64,000 nucleotides of DNA from an uncultured Synergistales bacterium (GTDB taxonomy: Bacteria > Synergistota > Synergistia > Synergistales > Aminobacteriaceae), in contig CAJOMU010000006.1 in NCBI GenBank assembly GCA_905235735.1, positions 1 through 64,000 on the forward strand, written 5' to 3'. Shown here one piece after another: positions 44,389-53,883 of the stretch (its first letter is position 1; each line of letters begins with the position of its first letter). The position numbers were made by a program, and so were the translations under genes. Under the pieces are notes generated by a model, which did not search any database, was not told the DNA's origin, and was given only the letters and a program-made list of their open reading frames with translations.

Positions 44389-45318
44389 ATGCTTAATTTT
44401 CAGCCCATTGATTTCAGTATGAAAGAGCTGGTAGATTCTTACACGTTCAAATATGGTGAGAATTCTTGCCAGCATTCTTTTGTGACATCTTTCTGCCTGA
44501 ATCACAAGTACGGTGATATGTTCTTTGAGCAGGACGGCTTTCTGTACACTCTGCGTTCACGTCTATGCACTGATAGTGAGAGGGCGTATCTGTTCCCACA
44601 CGGAGACAGAAGCAGAATCAAGAATGCAATTCAGAACGTGATAGATGATTCGCATGAACACAATGCGAGAGTTAGATTTGAGACACTGACGGAAAGCGCA
44701 AAAGATTTAGTGTGTGAATTATTTCCGGGAAAATTTACGGCTGAGGCAAACCGTGATTACTCGGAATATTTTTACAGCACTGAAAAATTAATCAGTCTTC
44801 CAGGCCATGCATTTGAATCTAAACGCCATGACATTCGCAAATTTTTCCAGGATTACGAAGGACGTTATGAAGTTCTCAGAATATCGCCTGAACATATAGA
44901 CATGATTCGGGATTTTCATAAAAGATGGATTGAGGGAAAAAATCGCTCCGAGCATGACATTTCGTATCAACAAGGACTTGTTAGTGATAAGGACTCGTTA
45001 CAGCTCGAACTGAATCATTTCTTTGAGCTTGGTCTTGAGGGTATCGTGATATTCATTGACGGCGTTTTATGCGGCTATAATTTCGGTGCGCCTCTGAACA
45101 ATGAGTGCATTGACGGTATTGCAGAAAAGGGAAGCGCAGATATACCCAACATATACAAAATCATCTTATACGAATTTCTGAGAATTTGCTGTTCAGGCTA
45201 CAAATACCTGAATATGGAAGAAGATCTCGGTGTTGAAGGTATCCGCAATATGAAGATGATGTACAAGCCTGAGTTCCTGAAAGATAAATTTCTGGTGTAC
45301 GAGAATGAAGAAAAATGA
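44389..45318 (+). CDS. DUF2156 / phosphatidylglycerol lysyltransferase C-terminal-like protein
   Basis: About 309 residues, an acyltransferase (GNAT-like) fold of the type found at the C-terminus of MprF. Visible features: 'PGHAFESKRHDIRKFFQDYE', 'FHKRWIEGKNRSEHDISYQQ', 'LEGIVIFIDGVLCGYNFGAP', 'YKYLNMEEDLGVEGIRNMKM'. No MprF membrane domain is present. Such proteins may transfer an aminoacyl group from tRNA to a lipid or other acceptor. ATG 44389 lies 1 bp after the STAS stop; the stop overlaps the next gene by ATGA. Confidence 0.8.
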   Translation: MLNFQPIDFSMKELVDSYTFKYGENSCQHSFVTSFCLNHKYGDMFFEQDGFLYTLRSRLCTDSERAYLFPHGDRSRIKNAIQNVIDDSHEHNARVRFETLTESAKDLVCELFPGKFTAEANRDYSEYFYSTEKLISLPGHAFESKRHDIRKFFQDYEGRYEVLRISPEHIDMIRDFHKRWIEGKNRSEHDISYQQGLVSDKDSLQLELNHFFELGLEGIVIFIDGVLCGYNFGAPLNNECIDGIAEKGSADIPNIYKIILYEFLRICCSGYKYLNMEEDLGVEGIRNMKMMYKPEFLKDKFLVYENEEK

Positions 45319-46232
45319 ATAAACTTGAAGCGAATATCTCACTTTTATTCATAACGTTTATCTCGGCAACACAAAATTCATTTCTCATATGGATTCCTGA
45401 TTCCATTCCTCATTTTGCATTCATATGCATCACCAATCTTCTGGGATTCATTATGTCTCTTGCGTGTTTCTTCGGTGAACTCTTCAGACTGGACGTTAAG
45501 CAGATTAAGCAGAGCATGGTATTAGCCACCGAATTAATATTCTTTAATCTCTTTCTTATGCTGGCAGTTTCAGGTTTAGGGGCAGTGATGACGAATATAC
45601 TTCAGTCTAGTGTATTAGTATTCATATCAGTTATAGCATTCCTGCTCTATAAGCAGATACCCGACATAGGCACTATGCTGGGAATTATAACGGTGCTGTC
45701 AGGTCTTGCAGTGATGACAGAAGGAAATATCGACAGCTTATGGAACTGGAACGTATTATTTCTCATGATCTCCAATGTCTTTTTCGCGTTCTATATCGTT
45801 ACTATAGGTGAGTATTCTTCATCATCAAACCCTGCAATAATTGCTATGGGTCAGATGTTCTTCTGTTTTCTCTTCTCGCTTATACTCTGGGGTATTCAGG
45901 CCCTTACTCAGGGAGCAGCATTTACTCTGCCGTCAGATCCAAAATTCTGGGGAAGTGTAATATACATAAGTTTTTTCATCAGGCTACTTTATGGAGTGGT
46001 TCAGATGTACGCACAGAGATATACTACACCATTGAATACCGCGCTGATATTATCGATCGAAGTTGTTATCACTATGGCAATATCACCTGTATTATCGGCG
46101 TTTATGGGAACAGTTCCAGAAGTTATAACTCCGCTTAAAGTTGCCGGAGGTGCAATCATGATTTTTGGAATTCTGATGACTGAACCGCAGTTCTTTAACA
46201 TGTTAAGGAAGATGTTTCATGGAAAAGATTAA
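45315..46232 (+). CDS. DMT-superfamily (EamA-like) transporter
   Basis: A 305-residue inner-membrane protein with ten hydrophobic segments in two EamA-like halves ('SISLLFITF'-type start, 'HFAFICITNLLGFIMSLACF', 'ILQSSVLVFISVIAFLLYKQ', 'MLGIITVLSGLAVMTEG', 'TALILSIEVVITMAISPVLS'). Substrate unknown; family members export amino acids or nucleotide sugars. It overlaps both neighbours (4 bp upstream, 14 bp downstream), so it belongs to the same transcript as the STAS and GHKL-type genes. Confidence 0.85.
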   Translation: MNKLEANISLLFITFISATQNSFLIWIPDSIPHFAFICITNLLGFIMSLACFFGELFRLDVKQIKQSMVLATELIFFNLFLMLAVSGLGAVMTNILQSSVLVFISVIAFLLYKQIPDIGTMLGIITVLSGLAVMTEGNIDSLWNWNVLFLMISNVFFAFYIVTIGEYSSSSNPAIIAMGQMFFCFLFSLILWGIQALTQGAAFTLPSDPKFWGSVIYISFFIRLLYGVVQMYAQRYTTPLNTALILSIEVVITMAISPVLSAFMGTVPEVITPLKVAGGAIMIFGILMTEPQFFNMLRKMFHGKD

Positions 46233-47067
46233 AATACGCGAAAGAATAAAACTCGTACTTCTCTGCGGATTTGTATATTTCATTACGGATATGCCTGTTC
46301 AGATGACGGGAATACTTCCTTCATATGCTGGTATAAAAAACTTTCTGCCGTTTAGTCTTGGATTATTCTTCGGAATCTACGGAGTTACGGGCTGTGTGAT
46401 TTCTTCGCTTATGGTGAGTCATTCGCTTTATGAGTGCATATGCATAGTCATTACGGGACTGGGAATGTTTTACGGCTGGCATGTTCTCTTTCCGTCAAAA
46501 ACTCACATAGTATCATTCAAGACGTTCAAAGATTACGCCCGTTACATTTTCCTTCTGGCATTGCTTTCCGGTCTGTGTCTGAATAGATATGTATCATTTG
46601 CATATTTCATCATGGGATTATTTATCGGTGTGCCGGTTAATATTTTATTCTCGTCTGTGTTCTGCATTGAGCCGGTTATGCCTTCATGGTGCAGATATGA
46701 ATATGACTGCGAGTTTTGCCTCATGGGCGGAGCAGGAAACCTTGAAGAAGCAAATGAAGCAATAGAGATCTCAGCAGAGAAACACGGAATCACAATGAAG
46801 CGCGTACTTGAGATTCAAAGCTGCCTTGAAGAATTGGTGATACGAATATTAAAAGCTATTCCTGATGCAAATGTTCACATCATGATTAAGTTCGGAGAGG
46901 CAATATCAGCGAGATTAGTTTACGCAGGAAAGAAATATAACCCCTTCATGATAGCAAAAGAAGAAGATGAAATTGATATTGTGAGCCTGAAGATAATTAA
47001 GCACCGTGCTTTGAGAGCATCATTCAGTTACAGGTACGGGAATAATTTTGTCCATACGGTGATTTAA
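46219..47067 (+). CDS. membrane protein with C-terminal GHKL/RsbW-like domain
   Basis: A 282-residue protein. Residues ~10-150 form about five membrane segments ('LVLLCGFVYFITDMPVQMTG', 'FSLGLFFGIYGVTGCVISSL', 'YIFLLALLSGLCLN'). Residues ~170-282 resemble a divergent anti-sigma-type ATPase: an N-box-like helix 'VLEIQSCLEELVIRILKAIP', then 'HIMIKFGEAISARLVYAGKK', 'YNPF' and 'VSLKIIKHRALRASFSYRYG'. The same pattern ends the ABC ATPase at 57265. The domain lacks the canonical Asn of the N box. A membrane-tethered kinase/anti-sigma or binding domain is inferred. Confidence 0.65.
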   Translation: MEKIKIRERIKLVLLCGFVYFITDMPVQMTGILPSYAGIKNFLPFSLGLFFGIYGVTGCVISSLMVSHSLYECICIVITGLGMFYGWHVLFPSKTHIVSFKTFKDYARYIFLLALLSGLCLNRYVSFAYFIMGLFIGVPVNILFSSVFCIEPVMPSWCRYEYDCEFCLMGGAGNLEEANEAIEISAEKHGITMKRVLEIQSCLEELVIRILKAIPDANVHIMIKFGEAISARLVYAGKKYNPFMIAKEEDEIDIVSLKIIKHRALRASFSYRYGNNFVHTVI

Positions 47068-47113
47068 TAATGCTAAACAGGCTCTGAAAATCTTAAAAAA
47101 AGGAGTGAGAGTT

Positions 47114-49138
47114 ATGAAGAGACACACGATACGCGGAAAAGTTCAGGGTATGGTTCTGAGAATCTCAATTGCCGCGTTAATCATCACAAGTATAGTTGGA
47201 ATTTTCAGCATGCTGCGAATTCAGCAGGACGGCGAGAATGCATTGATAGATCAGATGGAGAAGAACCTGAAAAATATTACGATCGACAAATCAGGTTTAG
47301 CTGATGCAAAGCTTGGGAAATTTTCTGAGTACATTAATAACTTCGCAATTTACATCAATAATATTTATTCATTCCCGTCTAGTTTTGTGAGTCGTGATGT
47401 AAAGCCTCCGCTGGAAGAGAATGCCGGAAAATTTGTTCTTCAGCGAGGGTTTACAGACAGAAGTGTAAAACTTGAAGATGTTTACAGATATATTAGTCTG
47501 TTCGGCAACCTTGAAGATGTGTGGGCACCAGTCATGAAACTGAATAACGGTACGATCACTACGATATATGCAGGAGCAGAGAGCGGATTTCTTGTCAGTT
47601 ATGATGACCAGTCTGAAAAGAGTGCAAATGGTGGAAATGATATATATTATGATCACACTCAGGCAGACTGGTACAAACTCGCAAAAGAAAAAGGCAGAAC
47701 GGTGTTTACTGACATATACGAAGATTCATTCGGCAGAGGATTAACGATAAGCTGTGCATCTCCGTTTTATGACGAGAAGAATAAATTTGCCGGTGTTGTC
47801 TGTATGGATATATTAATTGCAGATTTACACAGTGCAATAGTAGAAGAAGTTAATCTTCCCGAAGATTCATATGCGTTTCTTATTGATACCAAAGGAAAGA
47901 TAATAGAGCCTCTGGAAATTGATAGAGCGAGTGAACGAACAATCAATGACGAGACGCAAAGCGAAGAACTTGCCAATGAAATCATGTCAGGAGAGACGAA
48001 GATATCGCGATATAACGGGATATATTATGCCTACACACGCATAGAGACCACAGGCTGGACTTTCTGTGTTAGACAGTCAGAGAGTGCGACACTTGAACCT
48101 GCCAGAAATGTGCAGCGCAACGTCATTCTAACGATGGGGATGTTCTTTGCGGCATTCATTGTGATTATAGCAATGGTATTCATTATTGCGCGTAAATTCT
48201 CAGAGAGGCTCACATCGCCAATTATTGCACTTGGGCATGATGCCGAAGAGATAAGCTCAGGGAATTTAGATTACAGGGCGGAGATACGGAGCAATGATGA
48301 AGTAGGAGACTTAGCGAAGAGTTTCAATGACATGGCCGCCTCACTGAAGGAATACGTGCAGAACCTTGCGCATGTAACAGCCGAAAAAGAACGCATAAGC
48401 GCAGAACTTGATCTTGCAACACAGATTCAGGCTGATATGCTGCCTCGTATATTCCCGCCATTCCCTGACAGAAAGGAATTCGATATATATGCAACGATGA
48501 CACCTGCAAAGGAAGTCGGAGGAGATTTCTATGATTTCTTCATGATTGATGACGATCATTTAGCTCTCGTTATGGCAGACGTTTCAGGAAAGGGAGTTCC
48601 TGCTGCATTGTTCATGGTAATCGCAAAGACACTCATCAAGACGCGTTCACAAATGGGAGGTTCACCTTCTGAGATTCTTGCGGACGTGAACAGGCAGTTA
48701 TGCGAAGGCAACGATGCGGATTTATTTGTAACAGTATGGCTTGGAATTCTCGAAATTTCAACAGGCCATGTAGTGGCTTCTAATGCAGGCCATGAATACC
48801 CTGCGATAATGAAAGCAGACGGAGCATATGAACTCTTAAAGACAAAACAGAGTCCGGCAGTTGCAACTATGGACGGAATAAAGTTCAGACAGAATGAATT
48901 CGATTTGAATCCAGGCGATAATCTTTACATCTACACAGACGGAGTTGCTGAGGCTACGAATTCACACGAAGAACTCTACGGCACTGACCGAATGATTGAC
49001 GCACTGAATCAGACAATCGGAATGGACGCGAAAAATATATTGCTCACGATGAAGAAGTCTGTTGATGATTTCACTGGTGAGGCTCCGCAGTTTGATGATA
49101 TTACGATGCTTTCATTGAGGTATTTCGGGAAATGCTAA
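47114..49138 (+). CDS. PP2C (SpoIIE/RsbU-type) phosphatase with dCache-like sensor
   Basis: A 674-residue sensor phosphatase. A membrane segment at ~10-30 is followed by a ~300-residue extracellular region of dCache type ('FGRGLTISCASPFYDEKNKF', 'GVVCMDILIADLHSAI', 'YAFLIDTKGKII'), a second segment ('VILTMGMFFAAFIVIIAMVF'), HAMP, a linker coiled coil, and a PP2C domain ('AKEVGGDFYDFFMIDDDHLA', 'LVMADVSGKGVPAALFMVIA', 'YTDGVAEATNSHEELYG', 'PQFDDITMLSLRYF') with the metal-binding aspartates. It probably dephosphorylates the STAS protein in response to an external ligand. ATG 47114 follows AGGAGTGAG. Confidence 0.92.
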   Translation: MKRHTIRGKVQGMVLRISIAALIITSIVGIFSMLRIQQDGENALIDQMEKNLKNITIDKSGLADAKLGKFSEYINNFAIYINNIYSFPSSFVSRDVKPPLEENAGKFVLQRGFTDRSVKLEDVYRYISLFGNLEDVWAPVMKLNNGTITTIYAGAESGFLVSYDDQSEKSANGGNDIYYDHTQADWYKLAKEKGRTVFTDIYEDSFGRGLTISCASPFYDEKNKFAGVVCMDILIADLHSAIVEEVNLPEDSYAFLIDTKGKIIEPLEIDRASERTINDETQSEELANEIMSGETKISRYNGIYYAYTRIETTGWTFCVRQSESATLEPARNVQRNVILTMGMFFAAFIVIIAMVFIIARKFSERLTSPIIALGHDAEEISSGNLDYRAEIRSNDEVGDLAKSFNDMAASLKEYVQNLAHVTAEKERISAELDLATQIQADMLPRIFPPFPDRKEFDIYATMTPAKEVGGDFYDFFMIDDDHLALVMADVSGKGVPAALFMVIAKTLIKTRSQMGGSPSEILADVNRQLCEGNDADLFVTVWLGILEISTGHVVASNAGHEYPAIMKADGAYELLKTKQSPAVATMDGIKFRQNEFDLNPGDNLYIYTDGVAEATNSHEELYGTDRMIDALNQTIGMDAKNILLTMKKSVDDFTGEAPQFDDITMLSLRYFGKC

Positions 49139-51156
49139 GGAAAAATCTGGCCGCACAAATCATAGCTGGATTCGTTATCGTCATTGCTATTCTGACGGTC
49201 TTTGTCTGCATAATAGGTTACCGTGAATTCACTCATTCCGCCGAAACTCAGTACGAAGACTGCGCACTGAATACAGCGAGGACTGCTGCACTTTACATCA
49301 TGCCTGAATTACTCACAGGTGGTATTGCTGATAAGGAAGCACAGATGAGATTCAACATGCTTCGTTCTTCATGGGAACGTCTGGCCAACACTCAGGATGC
49401 AACGTTCATATATCTCATACGTCCCGACAAGAGCGACTACAATCACATAGAATTCTTCCTGAGCGTCATGAATGAATCTGCTCACTATGACCGTTACTCA
49501 AGCGGCTACATTCGACAGACCTCGAACGATGAATACAGACGGGCATACATTGACCTCTGCGAACATGGCCGTAAAATGGCAACGATATTCCGTGATAAGG
49601 GAGACAGTGAAACGGGGCATCATATTACTGTGATGATTCCTGTTAAAGCAAAGAATTCTGAAACCGTTGACTGGATATTATGCGTACAGCGTCAAATGGA
49701 ACGATTGAACTTTTATCGTAAATCATACGTCAGGCATGTTGCATTTGCGGCAGGTATAATCGTTCTTATCGTCTTGGTTGTCTATGGTGCATATCTTGGA
49801 CGTTTCCTGATTCTGCCCATTAAGAGAATTGCGACTGAGGCACAGAGATTCGCAGATGAACATACTGAATCAGAATCGTCATTGAGCACGAAGATTAAAT
49901 CCCAGAATGAAATCGGACAGCTCGCACGCGTAGTTGATTCAATGGAGCTTCAAGTTCTGAGTTACATAGACAGCATAACGCGCATAACGAAAGAGAAGGA
50001 ACAGATAGAAGCCGAACTCAGCATAGCAACAGAGATTCAGGCAAGTATGCTCCCTCATGAGTTCCCGAAGAACAAAGAGTTTGAGTTATTTGCATCAATG
50101 ACACCTGCAAAAGAAGTAGGCGGTGATTTTTATGACTTCTTCATGATTGATTCGAATCATCTCGCTCTTGTCATGGCTGATGTATCAGGAAAGGGTGTAC
50201 CTGCAGCTCTCTTCATGGTGATAGCGAAGACACTCATCAAGAACAGGGCACAAATGGGAGGCAGTCCTTCTGAGATATTATCTGATGTGAACCGTCAGTT
50301 ATGCGAAGAGAATGACGCAGAATTATTCGTGACTGTCTGGCTTGGAATTCTCGAAATCTCAACAGGTCATGTTATAGCATCGAATGCAGGCCATGAATAT
50401 CTGGCAATCATGAAGGCAGGAGGAGACTATAAGCTGTTCAGGACGAAACAGAGTCCAGCGGTTGCAACAATGGAAGGCTTGAAGTTCAGACAGAATGAAT
50501 TTGATTTGAAACCAGGCGACATAATTTATCTCTATACTGATGGAGTAGCAGAAGCAACGAATTCATCAGAAGAGCTTTACGGGACAGACAGAATGCTTGA
50601 AGCACTCAACGGAACAAAGAACACTTCAGCGGAAGAGATTTTAATCTCAATGAAGAAGTCAGTAGATGAATTCACTGGAGAAGCACCGCAGTTTGATGAT
50701 ATTACGATGTTATGCCTGAGATATTTCGGAGGTGAAAAAAAAATCTTGAAGGAACTTACGATTGAAGCAACAGTTGAAAATCTTGAGCAGGTACTTGAAT
50801 TTGTTGATTCGCAGCTTGAAATTCATGATTGCCCGCCGAAGATACAAACGCAGATAGAAGTTGCGGTAGAAGAGTTATTTGTGAATATTGCTCATTACGC
50901 ATATAATCCAGAGGTTGGCCTTGCAACAGTTCAGGTTGATATACAGGAAAAACCTCTTGCGGTATCCATAACGTTCATAGATAATGGAGTGCCTTATGAC
51001 CCGCTTGCGAAACCAGATCCTGATGTAACGCTATCAGCGGAGGAACGGGATATAGGTGGACTAGGGATATACATGGTAAAGAAGAGCATGGATGACATTA
51101 ACTATGAATACAAAGACGGAAAGAATATACTGACGATACAAAAGAGATTAAACTAG
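49132..51156 (+). CDS. PP2C phosphatase fused to an RsbW-like HATPase domain, membrane sensor
   Basis: A 674-residue protein overlapping the previous gene by 7 bp. It has a membrane segment, an extracellular domain unlike that of its neighbour ('ATFIYLIRPDKSDYNHIEFF'), a second segment ('GIIVLIVLVVYGAYLGRFLI'), HAMP, a PP2C domain almost the same as in the previous protein, and a C-terminal GHKL domain (~540-674) with a canonical N box 'TQIEVAVEELFVNIAHYAYN', 'ITFIDNGVPYDP' and 'GLGIYMVKKSMDDINYEY'. Kinase and phosphatase for the STAS protein would thus be on one chain. AGG sites are weak; translation is probably coupled. Confidence 0.92.
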   Translation: MLRKNLAAQIIAGFVIVIAILTVFVCIIGYREFTHSAETQYEDCALNTARTAALYIMPELLTGGIADKEAQMRFNMLRSSWERLANTQDATFIYLIRPDKSDYNHIEFFLSVMNESAHYDRYSSGYIRQTSNDEYRRAYIDLCEHGRKMATIFRDKGDSETGHHITVMIPVKAKNSETVDWILCVQRQMERLNFYRKSYVRHVAFAAGIIVLIVLVVYGAYLGRFLILPIKRIATEAQRFADEHTESESSLSTKIKSQNEIGQLARVVDSMELQVLSYIDSITRITKEKEQIEAELSIATEIQASMLPHEFPKNKEFELFASMTPAKEVGGDFYDFFMIDSNHLALVMADVSGKGVPAALFMVIAKTLIKNRAQMGGSPSEILSDVNRQLCEENDAELFVTVWLGILEISTGHVIASNAGHEYLAIMKAGGDYKLFRTKQSPAVATMEGLKFRQNEFDLKPGDIIYLYTDGVAEATNSSEELYGTDRMLEALNGTKNTSAEEILISMKKSVDEFTGEAPQFDDITMLCLRYFGGEKKILKELTIEATVENLEQVLEFVDSQLEIHDCPPKIQTQIEVAVEELFVNIAHYAYNPEVGLATVQVDIQEKPLAVSITFIDNGVPYDPLAKPDPDVTLSAEERDIGGLGIYMVKKSMDDINYEYKDGKNILTIQKRLN

Positions 51157-51168
51157 GAGGAAAACATC

Positions 51169-52092
51169 GTGAAGAAGATAGTATGTGCAATTGTTTTGAT
51201 AGGTATGATGTATTCAGTTTCATATGCAGCAGCACCGAACAAGAAAGAAGAAGTTGTGTATGCGGGAGTATTAACGTATCTGGGAACAACGGAGCAGGAA
51301 TTTCAGGAAGGGCTTGATGATTTACGCAAGGCAGTTGCACCGTTAATTCCGCAGGACGAAGGCGGCTGGGCAGATGATGACAGGCTTGAAGCGTTCGTAG
51401 GTTCACTAGTGAAGACGCGAAGAGTAATCAAATTCTTTGATTCATTGCTGGCGATGCAAATGGCGTTACGTTCACGCAAGATTGACGAGATAGCTTTACC
51501 TGAAGCTGTAGGTTTATATCTCACAACGCAGAACCCGAACTATGATATTCTCTTTTCGCTGAACATGGAGCCATCGACAATATCATTTGGATTCAAGAGG
51601 GGCAACACTGCACTTCAGAAGGAATTCGATACGGCGATAAATGCGATGAAGAAAGACGGAACATTAGCACGCCTTGAACGTGAATATATTACCGAGATGG
51701 GAGCATCTGAACCAGACCGTGTAAAGTTTCAGGAGTTCAAAGGAGCAAAGACAATCAAAGTTGCAGTAACAGGAGACATGCCACCGATAGACTTCATTGC
51801 GGCGGACGGAACTCCGGCAGGCTACAACACAGCAGTGATGTCCGAAATTGGGAAGCGTCTGAAGAAGAATATACGTTTAATCAGCGTAGACACAGGCGGA
51901 AGATCAGCGGCTCTTGCGTCAGAACGTGCTGATGTAGTCTTCTGGTATCGTAACACTGAAGGTCTCAAGACACCGGCAAAGATGAGGGGAAAGAATCTCG
52001 GCGGAGTAATGAAGGATACGTTAGAGGGAGTAATCTTGTCAGTGCCATATTATGAATGGGACACGGATTTGATAATAGGAAGGTCGAAGTAG
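51169..52092 (+). CDS. exported solute-binding-like protein with swapped lobes (paralogue 2)
   Basis: A 307-residue exported protein (signal 'IVCAIVLIGMMYSVSYAAAP'). Lobe-2-like part first: 'VVYAGVLTYLGTTEQEFQEG', 'FFDSLLAMQMALRSRKIDEI', 'ALPEAVGLYLTTQNPNYDI', 'MKKDGTLARLEREYI'. Lobe-1-like part second: 'IKVAVTGDMPPIDFIAADGT', 'PAGYNTAVMSEIGKRLKKNI', 'ERADVVFWYR'. Start GTG 51169 with AGGAGG. It is the first of three tandem copies directly behind the PP2C/HATPase gene (12 bp), which suggests a periplasmic input to the sensor phosphatases or to the ABC transporter at 56.6 kb. Confidence 0.82.
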   Translation: MKKIVCAIVLIGMMYSVSYAAAPNKKEEVVYAGVLTYLGTTEQEFQEGLDDLRKAVAPLIPQDEGGWADDDRLEAFVGSLVKTRRVIKFFDSLLAMQMALRSRKIDEIALPEAVGLYLTTQNPNYDILFSLNMEPSTISFGFKRGNTALQKEFDTAINAMKKDGTLARLEREYITEMGASEPDRVKFQEFKGAKTIKVAVTGDMPPIDFIAADGTPAGYNTAVMSEIGKRLKKNIRLISVDTGGRSAALASERADVVFWYRNTEGLKTPAKMRGKNLGGVMKDTLEGVILSVPYYEWDTDLIIGRSK

Positions 52093-52093
52093 A

Positions 52094-52969
52094 ATGCGAA
52101 GGGTATTACTGGCAGTAATTTTTCTTTTAATGCTTTCAGGGAGCACGTTTGCAGGAGAAAAGAGGGTAATACGTCTAGGATTACTATCGAAGTTGAATTC
52201 TACGGAGGAACAATTTTCGGAGGCATGGAAGAAGAGGTTTGCGCCGCGCAACGAGCAACTTGAAGTGATAGTGAAATTCTATGATTCACTGACGGCAATG
52301 CAGTTAGCACTTGAGGCAGGGGATATAATGCAGATGGTACTACCGCAGGCCTCAGCAGAATACGTTTTGAATCAGAATAGCAAATACGAATCTGTTCTTG
52401 TTCTTGATGCTCCGAACATGGGCTTAGCATTTGGTTTCAGGGAGGACAGCAGGGAGTTGCGGGACAAGTTCAACGAGGCACTGAAGGAACTGCGGGATAA
52501 CTGGATACTTCAGAGTATAGAGGGAGTATACACTGCGTCTGTAGGGATAAGCGGAGAACCCGAACCGATAGAATTTGAGAAATTTGACGGAGCGGAGGCA
52601 ATCAAAGTAGCGGTAACGGGAGATTTACCGCCGATAGATTATGTGGCAGCGGACGGAACGCCAGCAGGTTATAATGCGGCAGTACTAGCGGAAATATCAT
52701 CGTACCTGAAGAGGCCGATAAAACTAGTAAACGTAGATGCGGGAGCGAGGACATCATCATTAGTATCAGGGAGGTCAGATGTAGTATTCTGGTACGAAGT
52801 GAATACATCGGCGACAGAACAGGAAGATGTACCTGAAGGGGTAATACTTTCGGATGCATATTACAGGTGGAACAAGTTTGTGCATATCCGCAAAGCACCG
52901 GAAGGTCGAAAGTCAGGTAGTATTTGGAATTTCAAGCGAGATATACTAGGGATATATGACAGGTGGTAG
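52094..52969 (+). CDS. exported solute-binding-like protein with swapped lobes (paralogue 3)
   Basis: A 291-residue exported protein (signal 'VLLAVIFLLMLSGSTFAGEK') starting 1 bp after the previous gene. The same reversed layout: 'IRLGLLSKLNSTEEQFSEAW', 'FYDSLTAMQLALEAGDIMQM' first, then 'IKVAVTGDLPPIDYVAADGT', 'PAGYNAAVLAEISSYLKRPI', 'LVSGRSDVVFWYEVN'. The C-terminus has a short basic extension. The 'alpha-carboxylate-binding' arginine of family 3 proteins cannot be placed with certainty in the swapped order. Confidence 0.82.
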   Translation: MRRVLLAVIFLLMLSGSTFAGEKRVIRLGLLSKLNSTEEQFSEAWKKRFAPRNEQLEVIVKFYDSLTAMQLALEAGDIMQMVLPQASAEYVLNQNSKYESVLVLDAPNMGLAFGFREDSRELRDKFNEALKELRDNWILQSIEGVYTASVGISGEPEPIEFEKFDGAEAIKVAVTGDLPPIDYVAADGTPAGYNAAVLAEISSYLKRPIKLVNVDAGARTSSLVSGRSDVVFWYEVNTSATEQEDVPEGVILSDAYYRWNKFVHIRKAPEGRKSGSIWNFKRDILGIYDRW

Positions 52970-52970
52970 C

Positions 52971-53876
52971 ATGAGGAAAATTATAAGCGTAATAGCGACT
53001 CTGATGTTATTCGTAGGAGTAGCGAATGGTGGAGAGAAGAAGCCAGTAGAACCGATAAATAATGAGCCTATAGAGATAGGATTTCTGACGCGCCTCAAGA
53101 CAACAGAGGATGAATTTTTCAGGATAATACTTTCATCATGGGCGACAAGAGGCTGGGCAATTCTCGGAGGAGATCATTCGATTGATACGGCGAGGTTTTA
53201 TGATTCATTAACGTTGATGCAAATGGCACTCAGCAAAAACGAGATTGAAGAGATGGTTATTCCCGATTTCGTTGCAGAATATATCATGAAAGTGAACAAA
53301 GAGTACTATGAGCCTTCATGCGTATCGAACTCCGGGACTATGGCATTATGTTTCGGATTCATGAAGAACAATCAGGAGCTTATGCAGAAATGGAACGCAG
53401 CATTAAACTCAATGCGCAATGACTGGACATTAACGGCACTCGCAGAAAAGTACGTGAAGAATTTCCCACAGAACAATAACCCTTACGAATACATTTACGG
53501 AAATGACAAGAAGCGCAAGAAAGAGAATGACAAAGTGAAATTCGAGAGGTTCAAAGGTGCTCCGACAATCAAAGTTGCAGTTACCGGCGATTTACCTCCG
53601 ATAGATTACGTTGCTGAAGACGGAATGCCTGCGGGTTACAATGCGGCTGTTCTTGCTGAAATCGGAAAACGCTTGAAGGTCAACATCTACACCGTGAATG
53701 TAAGTACAGGTGCGAGGACTGCGGCATTAGTGTCAGGACGTGTTGACGTGGTATTCTGGTATGAGGTCGATAAATCTGCGAAGGCACAGCTAGATGTACC
53801 CGATGATGTGATTCTTTCAGTGCCTTATTACGAATGGAATATGTTCTTGCATTTGAGACTTGCTGGAGATGAATAA
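52971..53876 (+). CDS. exported solute-binding-like protein with swapped lobes (paralogue 4)
   Basis: A 301-residue exported protein (signal 'IISVIATLMLFVGVANGGEK'), third tandem copy. It has 'IEIGFLTRLKTTEDEFFRII', 'FYDSLTLMQMALSKNEIEEM', an extra Lys-rich insertion ('GNDKKRKKENDKVKFERFKG') before the second part, then 'IKVAVTGDLPPIDYVAEDGM' and 'LVSGRVDVVFWYEVDK'. ATG 52971 follows AGGTGG and lies 1 bp past the previous stop; an in-frame ATG at 52956 would overlap it. A terminator follows. Confidence 0.82.
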   Translation: MRKIISVIATLMLFVGVANGGEKKPVEPINNEPIEIGFLTRLKTTEDEFFRIILSSWATRGWAILGGDHSIDTARFYDSLTLMQMALSKNEIEEMVIPDFVAEYIMKVNKEYYEPSCVSNSGTMALCFGFMKNNQELMQKWNAALNSMRNDWTLTALAEKYVKNFPQNNNPYEYIYGNDKKRKKENDKVKFERFKGAPTIKVAVTGDLPPIDYVAEDGMPAGYNAAVLAEIGKRLKVNIYTVNVSTGARTAALVSGRVDVVFWYEVDKSAKAQLDVPDDVILSVPYYEWNMFLHLRLAGDE

Positions 53877-53883
53877 AAATGAA

